Origin: a virus
IMG/VR virus record: IMGVR_UViG_3300013094_000026
Coordinates: 32,480 to 96,479 of that record
Direction: 5' to 3' (one strand)
Length of the DNA stretch: 64,000 nt
The notes beneath the pieces were generated by a model. That model did no database searches. It was not told where the DNA came from and saw nothing but the letters and a program-made list of their open reading frames with translations. Positions 57,233 to 63,867 of the stretch are shown piece by piece (position 1 is the stretch's first letter; each line of letters starts with the position of its first letter). Position numbers and translations under genes: made by a program.

Positions 57233-57355
57233 TTAGAGGGCATTTTCTTGAAAAAGTTTTATCTCTAAATGTAGTAATTCATTAGGTGATAAATCTTCAA
57301 GGGTTTTCCAACCTGCACCCTCTTCATCAAGGTAAAAAATTTCTAGGCTACCCAT
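57233..57355 (-). CDS. Hypothetical acidic protein (40 aa)
   Basis: GSLEIFYLDEEGAGWKTLEDL and a C-terminal helix; its stop overlaps the next promoter. No motif. Confidence 0.55.
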   Translation of the reverse strand: MGSLEIFYLDEEGAGWKTLEDLSPNELLHLEIKLFQENAL

Positions 57356-57357
57356 GA

Positions 57358-57519
57358 TTAGTTCCCCCACTCTGTGGAGATGATATCCCAACCGATGGAG
57401 ACTAGGTGGTCTAGTCGCTCAACCAATTCTTTATCAGATGAACCGATGAAGGTTGCACCCATGCGAGAAGGATAGCCGTTAGGCTCTTGGCGAATCGCCG
57501 TATATTTTAGTGAAGTCAT
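57358..57519 (-). CDS. Hypothetical small protein (53 aa)
   Basis: Start MTSLKYTAIRQ at 57519 after GAAAGGAAG; the frame to 57573 (MSDPPD) is promoter sequence. Contains FIGSSDKELVERLDHLVSIGW, a beta-helix-beta pattern. Confidence 0.6.
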   Translation of the reverse strand: MTSLKYTAIRQEPNGYPSRMGATFIGSSDKELVERLDHLVSIGWDIISTEWGN

Positions 57520-57550
57520 TTTAACTTCCTTTCTTTTGTTTAATAGGTTT

Positions 57551-57626
57551 ATTATATCAGGGGGGTCTGACATTTTAGCCCGTTTTTCGGGCGTGTCGGA
57601 AATTTATTTTTGTGACTTACGCCACA
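57551..57626 (-). promoter_or_regulatory. TGTCAGACC-class promoter with CRP-type operator
   Basis: TATAAT (57551-57556), a 7-nt gap, TGTCAGACC (57564-57572). TGTGACTTACGCCACA (57611-57626; one arm mismatch) is centred 65 bp from the -10 centre. Confidence 0.7.
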
Positions 57627-57730
57627 TCACAGCCACAATCTATGGCATATTCATTATGCTCATCACACCAAACACAGAATGGGTGATTTAGACTATTTAG
57701 GACAATTTGTCCACATACACAAGTGTTCAT
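57617..57730 (-). CDS. Cys-rich small protein (37 aa)
   Basis: MNTCVCGQIVLNSL, FCVWCDEH and CGC: a zinc-binding micro-protein. Promoter at 57765. Confidence 0.6.
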   Translation of the reverse strand: MNTCVCGQIVLNSLNHPFCVWCDEHNEYAIDCGCDVA

Positions 57731-57764
57731 ATTTAGAACCTTTCTTTATTTTTAACTTAGCGTA

Positions 57765-57850
57765 AGTTTAACATAAAAAACCCGTACTGTCCAGTAACTT
57801 AAGGGATAATCTCACAATATGGATGCATAAATAATGTGATTAATGTCACA
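57765..57850 (-). promoter_or_regulatory. Promoter with CRP-type operator
   Basis: TGGACA (57788-57793), a 17-nt spacer, TAAACT (57765-57770). TGTGATTAATGTCACA (57835-57850), a perfect match, is centred 75 bp from the -10 centre. Confidence 0.6.
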
Positions 57851-57862
57851 CGTAAAAGGTAT

Positions 57863-57946
57863 AAATCGGACATTAGCTGTGTGATAAAAGTCACACCGTA
57901 AACACGGCGTGTCGTATTGACAAGACACGCCCGAGCGGGCCGACCC
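57863..57946. repeat. Composite repeat R5 with AAATCGGACATT
   Basis: AAATCGGACATT (57863-57874), perfect operator TGTGATAAAAGTCACA (57880-57895), then the same hairpins as R4. Its operator is not in phase with a promoter I can assign. Confidence 0.85.
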
Positions 57947-57986
57947 AATTTTTGGGCGTTTGTCAAGTGCAACACGCCCAAAAGCT

Positions 57987-58085
57987 TTATTTAAAATCTT
58001 TCAAAATATTTTCAACGATTAAAATTTGCTCATCTGTCAAATTTTCAATTTGAATTGCATTTGCAAAATTGAATGGATCATTCAT
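57987..58085 (-). CDS. Hypothetical small acidic protein (32 aa)
   Basis: MNDPFNFANAIQIENLTDEQ: overlaps the upstream stop as ATGA; last of a four-gene operon. Confidence 0.5.
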   Translation of the reverse strand: MNDPFNFANAIQIENLTDEQILIVENILKDFK

Positions 58086-58186
58086 TTATTATTCTCTTTT
58101 CTTTTGTTATTTTCAAAACTATTTTTTTGCATTTGAGCGATTATTTTTAGATCTTCAATCGCTCTTGAAATTTCCTCTTTTTCCAT
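58082..58186 (-). CDS. Small basic helical protein (34 aa)
   Basis: A charged helix (EKEEISRAIEDLKIIAQMQ) and Asn/Lys tail, starting 1 nt from the upstream stop. Confidence 0.5.
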   Translation of the reverse strand: MEKEEISRAIEDLKIIAQMQKNSFENNKRKENNK

Positions 58187-58360
58187 TTAGTTATCTCCAT
58201 AACATGCTAATTCAAATCGCATTGGTGAAAAGTTTTTATTATCATAGAAAAACAAATCTGAAAATTGATCTACAATAGTAGAGAACACGATTTCACTCAT
58301 GTCACCTTTATTAGATAGCAGAATCTCTGCTACCTTGTTATAATCTTTTCTAGTCATCAT
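58187..58360 (-). CDS. MMTRKDY-family protein, second copy (57 aa)
   Basis: MMTRKDYNKVAEILLSNKGD matches the start of the 55960-56139 product. It follows the upstream gene without a gap; helical with an aromatic C-terminal part. Confidence 0.65.
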   Translation of the reverse strand: MMTRKDYNKVAEILLSNKGDMSEIVFSTIVDQFSDLFFYDNKNFSPMRFELACYGDN

Positions 58361-58513
58361 TTACAAAATCTCCTCTAAATCAAAATCTTCTACATCTACG
58401 AAAACATCTGAGTCATCTTCTGACTCTTGATTTAATTCATCTAGCAATTCATCAAAAGTATCTGCTAGGGTTTCCCACTTGTCAAAGTGGCGTTCATGTG
58501 AATAAGTGTACAT
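58361..58513 (-). CDS. Acidic hypothetical protein (50 aa)
   Basis: ATG 58513 follows AAAGGTACACA. Very acidic C-terminal half (ESEDDSDVFVDVEDFDLEE). First gene of a four-gene operon. Confidence 0.6.
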   Translation of the reverse strand: MYTYSHERHFDKWETLADTFDELLDELNQESEDDSDVFVDVEDFDLEEIL

Positions 58514-58625
58514 TGTGTACCTTTCGTTTAATTCGGTTAAACCTTTTAACCTTTTGCTGACCTGTCTTATTTGCTTATATTCTAAGGCTCATACAGGATT
58601 TTTTCTTATTTAATTTTATAGTGGA

Positions 58626-58680
58626 ATACTATCAGACTATAACGGGAAAGTCAAGTCTATTTGGTGTGATGTTTGTCACT
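58626..58680 (-). promoter_or_regulatory. Sigma70 promoter with CRP-type operator
   Basis: TTGACT (58649-58654), a 17-nt spacer, TAGTAT (58626-58631). TGTGATGTTTGTCACT (58665-58680) is centred 44 bp from the -10 centre. The TTGACT-to-operator block is repeated at 58854-58885. Confidence 0.7.
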
Positions 58681-58801
58681 AGTCTAGTGTGCCACCATTG
58701 GCACACCAATTATTAAAACAGACGGGACAACCTAGAGAGATCTGATTCTCTAGTGGGTATTCATGCCCATATGAGCATTTTACTGTATTTAGTGAAATCA
58801 T
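58679..58801 (-). CDS. Zinc-ribbon micro-protein (40 aa)
   Basis: VKCSYGHEYPL and LGCPVCFNNWCA: a rubredoxin-like knuckle pair. ATG 58801 follows AAAGGAAATCAAA. Confidence 0.65.
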   Translation of the reverse strand: MISLNTVKCSYGHEYPLENQISLGCPVCFNNWCANGGTLD

Positions 58802-58830
58802 TTTGATTTCCTTTCTTTTGTTATAGTGTT

Positions 58831-58885
58831 AGTTTATTTTATTAAGTTTTGAAAGTCAAGTCTATTTGGTGTGATATGACTCACA
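58831..58885 (-). promoter_or_regulatory. Sigma70 promoter with CRP-type operator, second copy
   Basis: TTGACT (58854-58859), a 17-nt spacer, TAAACT (58831-58836). TGTGATATGACTCACA (58870-58885; perfect arms) is centred 44 bp from the -10 centre. Confidence 0.75.
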
Positions 58886-59045
58886 CTTTATACCATCTAG
58901 ACAATTTGTAGCCATCGTCAAATCGCTCTATATTTGAGCCACAATCTAGGCAGGTAGTATTCCAAAACTCATGCCATGATTTCTGAGTGTAGATTTCATT
59001 AGCAGTATTAGGATTATGCTTTACGCATTTTGTTATAGTGTTCAT
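58881..59045 (-). CDS. Zinc-binding small protein (54 aa)
   Basis: TKCVKHNPNTANEIYTQKSW and TTCLDCGSNIERFDDGYK: C-x2-H and C-x2-C, a treble-clef-like site. Its leader holds the palindrome TTGACACCTTGTCAA (59064-59078). Confidence 0.65.
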   Translation of the reverse strand: MNTITKCVKHNPNTANEIYTQKSWHEFWNTTCLDCGSNIERFDDGYKLSRWYKV

Positions 59046-59092
59046 TATATGAACCTTTCTTTATTGACACCTTGTCAATTTCTTATAGTGTA

Positions 59093-59178
59093 ACTATAAC
59101 ATGGGGGTGTGACATTTTCAACTCCAAAATGTGTACAAATCGGACATTTTAAAAAATATTTTTGTGACTTGCACCACA
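59093..59178 (-). promoter_or_regulatory. TGTCAGACC-class promoter variant with CRP-type operator
   Basis: TATAGT (59093-59098), a 7-nt gap, TGTCACACC (59106-59114). TGTGACTTGCACCACA (59163-59178; one arm mismatch) is centred 75 bp from the -10 centre. AAATCGGACATT lies at 59137-59148 and 59199-59210. Confidence 0.65.
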
Positions 59179-59379
59179 TTTTGAGGTGCATAAGGTATAA
59201 ATCGGACATTTCGGGCGCACTAAAAATTTTTTGTTTTTTGTTTTGCGGAGTGTATCATACAAAATAAAACTCCATTAACATTTTGGTCAAATTCAATTCT
59301 TAAAATTAGCTGAGAATGTACTATAATGCACAAAATTTACAAAAAATTATGCACTATAATGCAATTTTGCGGAATATTA
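59179..59379. other. AT-rich intergenic stretch
   Basis: It holds one AAATCGGACATT copy and two ACTATAATGCA direct repeats (about 59319 and 59352); no gene seen. Confidence 0.5.
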
Positions 59380-59583
59380 TTAAGATTCTTCATCATTTTC
59401 AAAAATAAATGATGGGGCGGGAGCTAGAACTTGTCCTAATTCATGTAAATTTATCATTTTATCAGTATCAGCACCTAATTTATCAGCAATCATTACTAAC
59501 ATATCATAATTTCTCTGCTCTTGAATAAAAATAGCACCTAAAAGCTCTCTAATATTTTCAAAAATAGGTTTTAAATCATCCAT
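59380..59583 (-). CDS. Hypothetical helical protein (67 aa)
   Basis: Two helices (LKPIFENIRELLGAIFIQEQ, DMLVMIADKLGAD) and a short disordered tail. It abuts the glycosyltransferase gene by a shared base. Confidence 0.6.
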   Translation of the reverse strand: MDDLKPIFENIRELLGAIFIQEQRNYDMLVMIADKLGADTDKMINLHELGQVLAPAPSFIFENDEES

Positions 59584-60323
59584 TATAGGCTTACTCCATA
59601 TTCTGTAGCAATATGTCCAAGAAAAGTGGCGGGATGTGGATAATCAAGCTCTCCTAGACCCAATAAAGAGTTATATACATGTATTGTATAGCTATTGCTA
59701 ACATCTTTATATAACTTATTTACAAAATAAGCATTAGTATTTAGCAAATAATGCAACTCATGGGGTGGAATAGGATAAAAAGCTTCCATTGGAAGAACAT
59801 ATTTATACAAATCAAATTTTTCAATTGCGGTTTCTAGTAATGCTGGGCCAAGGGTATTTGGAGTGCCATATGGCAAACTCCAATCAATCAAATTTTTATC
59901 ATAAGCAAGAGCATTTTCATATAAGAACTTAAGGGCGGGGGAATCCTTTGGGAGTCTCAAAATGGCATTATTTGGTTTCATACCTTTATCCATTAGAAAC
60001 TCTTCACCTAATATGTATTCACCAATCTGCCAATCGCTTTTGAGACATATAGCATCCATATCAGTCCATATGTAATCTGTTTCCATTAGCATCTTATATC
60101 TAAACAAATCAGAGAATGGTTGATATAGATTTCTTTCACCAAATACGGCGGTGACATCTAAAATTTCATTAGCATCTTTTACAATTGTTCCCTCTGGAAC
60201 AATTATATTCTTATCATAACTATATAATGTAAATGTATGTCCATGCTTCAAATATGAAGATATAACAATCTCACATAATTTAGTTATATTTGATCCGTAC
60301 CACATTGATGCAAAGTCAGCCAT
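59583..60323 (-). CDS. Glycosyltransferase with DXD site (246 aa)
   Basis: MWYGSNITKLCEIVISSYLK, SDLFRYKMLMETDYIWTDMDAICLK (read as FRYKML then WTDMDA, near residues 74-92) match the GT32/capsular polysaccharide type. Expected metal and sugar-nucleotide binding at TDMDA. It is the only glycosyltransferase of the minus-strand block. Confidence 0.8.
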   Translation of the reverse strand: MADFASMWYGSNITKLCEIVISSYLKHGHTFTLYSYDKNIIVPEGTIVKDANEILDVTAVFGERNLYQPFSDLFRYKMLMETDYIWTDMDAICLKSDWQIGEYILGEEFLMDKGMKPNNAILRLPKDSPALKFLYENALAYDKNLIDWSLPYGTPNTLGPALLETAIEKFDLYKYVLPMEAFYPIPPHELHYLLNTNAYFVNKLYKDVSNSYTIHVYNSLLGLGELDYPHPATFLGHIATEYGVSL

Positions 60324-60566
60324 TTACTCCCCTAATATCTCTCTAGTTATATGATCCCATTTATTTGATTCCATAGATTTAGAGTTATTAATCAATAAAT
60401 CCCCGTCGCTATTAGTTTCCATGTGTATCCAGGAAATATTGCGGGTCATTTCTACTTCTCCAACAAATATATGATCATTTCCTTCTTTTACATGCAATAA
60501 AATCTGATATCCATCATCTTCTTCAAAATCTTCAATATATGCTCTTTCAATATATATCTTAGCCAT
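60324..60566 (-). CDS. Hypothetical protein (80 aa)
   Basis: Beta-rich (YQILLHVKEGNDHIFVGEVEM), coupled to the upstream gene by 8-nt overlap. No family recognised. Confidence 0.6.
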   Translation of the reverse strand: MAKIYIERAYIEDFEEDDGYQILLHVKEGNDHIFVGEVEMTRNISWIHMETNSDGDLLINNSKSMESNKWDHITREILGE

Positions 60567-61059
60567 CTACAACTTGATCCAATAATGGATAATCCTCTGA
60601 CATCATATTATTAAATTCTTCATTACCAATCCAAAATATATTTCCTAATACCCGCCAAGCAAAATTTGTACCTTCTGCTAAATGCTTTGATATTGCCCAA
60701 GATAAAACCTCTGAATCAAGTTTTCTTCCAGCTTCTAAAAGCATAGTATATTCAATTCCCTTAATTGTGCGGGTTGTAAATATAGCATTTGCCCGTGAGG
60801 GCTTAAATGATTCAGGCATAGTAGAATCGGTTAAGTAATCACATTTAAATACCTTACATGGCAATGTAGGGCGTTTTTCATATGCTCCACAACCTTTGCC
60901 TAATGAAACAAATGAGCATGGAATAATAGTCATATCATCATTCATGCCCATAAAGGACTCCTGCCCGTCGCTCAATTTTATATCGGCCCGCAGATGACCT
61001 TCACAACATTTCGTACAACCTTCACATGAACGTCCTTCTACAATGGGTAGTAAATCCAC
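60559..61059 (-). CDS. YkgJ-type Cys-cluster protein (166 aa)
   Basis: CEGCTKCCEGHLRADIKLSD near residues 13-32 is the C-x2-C-x2-C-C signature of YkgJ/FliB-like metal-cluster proteins; further Cys at YEKRPTLPCKVFKCDY. It probably binds zinc or Fe-S; its role in phage is unknown. Confidence 0.8.
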   Translation of the reverse strand: MDLLPIVEGRSCEGCTKCCEGHLRADIKLSDGQESFMGMNDDMTIIPCSFVSLGKGCGAYEKRPTLPCKVFKCDYLTDSTMPESFKPSRANAIFTTRTIKGIEYTMLLEAGRKLDSEVLSWAISKHLAEGTNFAWRVLGNIFWIGNEEFNNMMSEDYPLLDQVVDG

Positions 61060-61060
61060 C

Positions 61061-61543
61061 TTAGTTATCCTTTAGTCTTTTTGCCAAGTCCTTCGGTGTC
61101 ACCAAGGCGTGTGGCTTCTTCGTTAACTTAATGCCAGCGTGAGAGTATACCCAAGCAACGAGTTGTGAGCAGATAACCCTTTTTTCTCTTTCAGCAAGCC
61201 AATTGAGTGGTAGGATTGAAAGGCCCAAGCACTTAAGGCCTAATGCCATGATTGACCAAATGCCGTATACATCTCCTACAAATTGACGAGCAAATAAAGA
61301 AATGTTCATTCTTTCTTCCGCCGTTAATGAAGTATCAAATCCAGTGTTCCAGATAATTTCATCATACGTATACTTTGATAATGGAGAGATTGAAACTCCT
61401 GTCGGACGAGCCTCAACGATCTGACCGTTCCCGATATATATACCTGCATGATTCCAACGTGACATTGTACCAATTTGAATAAGTCTTGCGGGGATACCTG
61501 TAGTTCTCACTACAAAGTAATCTCCAATATTAGGCTCTTTCAT
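61061..61543 (-). CDS. NlpC/P60-like (YiiX-type) cysteine hydrolase (160 aa)
   Basis: Start MKEPNIGDYFV at 61543 (AGGAAACAG before it). SRWNHAGIYIGNGQIVEARP gives the active His, and RVICSQLVAWVYSHAG the Cys, in the circularly permuted papain order. It may cut peptidoglycan peptides or act on lipids. It is beside a transglycosylase gene, so a lysis or entry role is likely. Confidence 0.78.
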   Translation of the reverse strand: MKEPNIGDYFVVRTTGIPARLIQIGTMSRWNHAGIYIGNGQIVEARPTGVSISPLSKYTYDEIIWNTGFDTSLTAEERMNISLFARQFVGDVYGIWSIMALGLKCLGLSILPLNWLAEREKRVICSQLVAWVYSHAGIKLTKKPHALVTPKDLAKRLKDN

Positions 61544-61781
61544 TTTCTGTTTCCTCAATTTTCTTTAAAATATTTTCATACAGTTGTAGACCAGCAATTT
61601 GTTCATACCCACATGACATACAGTATAACACGATTTTGTCATTAACTTCTTTATGATGTAAAAAGTATATTGCATTAAATAATTTTTTATCTTCTTTATG
61701 AGATTCATTGGGACAGGAGAGGAAGTTTACCTTCCCCTCCGTCGCTAGTTTATAATACTGTGAGAATACTTGTATTTTCAT
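61530..61781 (-). CDS. Hypothetical protein with Cys pair (83 aa)
   Basis: FLSCPNESHKEDKK and LYCMSCGYEQIAG give a zinc-ribbon-like site. Overlaps both wall-enzyme genes. Confidence 0.6.
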   Translation of the reverse strand: MKIQVFSQYYKLATEGKVNFLSCPNESHKEDKKLFNAIYFLHHKEVNDKIVLYCMSCGYEQIAGLQLYENILKKIEETENERA

Positions 61782-62470
61782 CAGTATGCTATGTTCGCCT
61801 TCTGAAATACAGACATGACGTACTGCTTAACTGTAGGATTACCTGGAACAGCTAAATTCCAAGTATTCATATCGTAAGCTCTTGATGGGCACAAGTGTGC
61901 TGCAACAGCTTTTCTCCAGTCATGGTACTTGGCGTAGGATGATTTTAGTTCATTTATCATACGTTGATCTTGTACCCATTCTGGTGCATCGCAGGGACTC
62001 TTATATCCCATAAAGTTGTTCCATGATGTTGACATGTATTGATAAGCACCACATGCACTACTGGAATAAGAGTGGCGATAATATGCTCCTGCTCCGCCAG
62101 TTTCCTGACTGAGAATTGCATTTGCCAATCTTGATATTATTACCCTTTTGTCTACTCTTGATTTTAAATTTAGCTTTTTGCTATAAGCGGGCATTTTAAA
62201 TGTTGTATCGTTACTTAGATCATTTACTAAATAAACTAAGTTATTGTTTTTACTATTTAAATCAATAGTAATAACATCCTTAATGTTTACCAAGTTTGTG
62301 TATTTATCAATAAATACAGTATCCTTGAACACACCCATACTTTTGATACGAGTGATGCTTTTATGCATTGCTGCTGCATGGCTTTGGTGGATCCCAAACA
62401 TCATTGTTAGAATTGTCACTCCAATCATTGTCCATACTGTTCTTATCCTTGCTTTGTTCATATTATTCAT
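61781..62470 (-). CDS. Secreted lytic transglycosylase-like protein (229 aa)
   Basis: A signal peptide (TVWTMIGVTILTMMFGIHQSHAAA) precedes a lysozyme-like domain: AILSQETGGAGAYYRHSYSS near residue 115 (catalytic Glu in SQETGG), CGAYQYMSTSWNNFMGY near 137. It would act outside the membrane on peptidoglycan, so it does not need a holin for export. A strong GGAGGT site precedes ATG 62470. Confidence 0.82.
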   Translation of the reverse strand: MNNMNKARIRTVWTMIGVTILTMMFGIHQSHAAAMHKSITRIKSMGVFKDTVFIDKYTNLVNIKDVITIDLNSKNNNLVYLVNDLSNDTTFKMPAYSKKLNLKSRVDKRVIISRLANAILSQETGGAGAYYRHSYSSSACGAYQYMSTSWNNFMGYKSPCDAPEWVQDQRMINELKSSYAKYHDWRKAVAAHLCPSRAYDMNTWNLAVPGNPTVKQYVMSVFQKANIAY

Positions 62471-62500
62471 ATGTACCTCCTAGGGAAAGAGTAGAATTCA

Positions 62501-62529
62501 ATGGTAACACATATAAAAACTCATGTCAA
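62501..62529 (-). promoter_or_regulatory. Promoter of the wall-enzyme operon
   Basis: TTGACA (62524-62529), a 17-nt spacer, TACCAT (62501-62506). Confidence 0.65.
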
Positions 62530-62563
62530 TCCCCGCTTAATGGACTTTTTGATACAGACTATG

Positions 62564-62811
62564 CTACAATCAAATTCTTGGATAGTTTTGGAGATAGTAT
62601 CAAGGGTTAAACTCCAAGTGCGATGATGACGGAAGTAATTCTTTCAGATAAAAGTATAGGCTCGGACCGATGAATTGCGGATTTATAACCTGCCAATTTC
62701 GGGGTTCCTTATTTATATTTTATAATAAGGGTATAGGGTTACTATGCAAAAAATCTGGAAGTATCATCTATAAAACAAATTAATAATATATTATATAGAG
62801 AAGAGTTAATT
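62564..62811 (+). other. Long untranslated leader with hairpins
   Basis: TGGACT, an 18-nt spacer and TACAAT (62540-62569) should start a transcript of about 240 nt before the next gene. It holds TTGGAG/CTCCAA (about 62597-62625), a GACGGAAGTA sequence and CCTTATT/AATAAGG near 62708-62731. No reading frame seen. Possibly a regulatory leader or RNA. Confidence 0.5.
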
Positions 62812-63813
62812 TTGAAAGTATCATTTACAGGTGCTCCTGAATATATGGATAGAAATGTTGGATATGGTGAAGCATCATTTCATATTTTTAATGAATTTGA
62901 AAAACAAGGTATTGAATGTTTGATTGGATCTCCTAAAGCAGATATTGGAATTTCATTTGTACAACCAGATAAATTTAGATTTGGTAGAAATCAATATAAA
63001 ATTGGATACACCCCTTGGGAATCAACAGGAATATTACCTACATGGAATAGTAATTTAAATAATTTAATTGATGAGATGTGGACAACATCTCCTTGGTGTG
63101 CTGAGATATTTTCTAAATACACTAATAAACCAATTTTTGTATATGAGCATGGTATTGAAGATAATTGGATTCCAATTAAAAGAAAAATTAATTCTTCCCG
63201 TCCATTTAGATTTTTACATGTTGGCGAACCAGCTTTTAGAAAAGATGCTCAAATGGTTGTTGATGCATTTATTACTTTATATGGAGATAATCCAAATTAT
63301 GAATTAATTATGAAGTCAAGTCGTATGAACACAACTATAGTAAGAGATGCTAAAACAGGACATTCTTTAGGATCTCCTGGAGCATTTTATAAAAACATTA
63401 AAACAATTGATTCTTTTTTGTCAGTTGAACAAATGAATGGTTTATATGATTTATGTGATGTCTTTGTATATCCGTCATGGGGAGAGGGTTTTGGATTCAA
63501 TCCTTTGCAAGCAATGGCAAAAGGTATTCCAACAATTTGTACTGCTGGTTGGGCGACTTATGAGAGATATATTACAGCACCACTAGATTCTACAATGTCC
63601 TTATCCCCTTGGCAAGAAATACATCCAGGAATGATGTTGAAACCAAATTATGCACAATTAAAAGATTATATTAAAGATATTGTTGAGAATTATCAAGATT
63701 ATAGTTCATTAGCCTATAAGAATGCTTTCTTAATTCATAAAGATTATAATTGGGAAAAAGTTACAAAACCCGCTGTAAAAAGATTAAAAGAAATTCAAAA
63801 AGAGTATTTTTAA
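62812..63813 (+). CDS. Glycosyltransferase family 4 (GT-B, 333 aa)
   Basis: TTG 62812 follows GAGAAGAG. FRFLHVGEPAFRKDAQMVVDAF near residue 131 and DVFVYPSWGEGFGFNPLQAMAKGIP near 218-242 are the GT4 phosphate-binding core with its E-x7-E pattern. It lacks the usual full N-terminal acceptor domain length but has YTPWESTG. Acceptor unknown. Confidence 0.88.
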   Translation: MKVSFTGAPEYMDRNVGYGEASFHIFNEFEKQGIECLIGSPKADIGISFVQPDKFRFGRNQYKIGYTPWESTGILPTWNSNLNNLIDEMWTTSPWCAEIFSKYTNKPIFVYEHGIEDNWIPIKRKINSSRPFRFLHVGEPAFRKDAQMVVDAFITLYGDNPNYELIMKSSRMNTTIVRDAKTGHSLGSPGAFYKNIKTIDSFLSVEQMNGLYDLCDVFVYPSWGEGFGFNPLQAMAKGIPTICTAGWATYERYITAPLDSTMSLSPWQEIHPGMMLKPNYAQLKDYIKDIVENYQDYSSLAYKNAFLIHKDYNWEKVTKPAVKRLKEIQKEYF

Positions 63814-63867
63814 AATTTCTGTATGCTACAATTAAGTTCTATCAAAAATTCTAACTAGGAGAAAAAA

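Noticed and set aside
51433-57946. Spaced repeats as a CRISPR array
   Set aside because: The copies are 1.3-2.1 kb apart with genes between them, contain operators and hairpins, and have no spacer pattern or cas genes.
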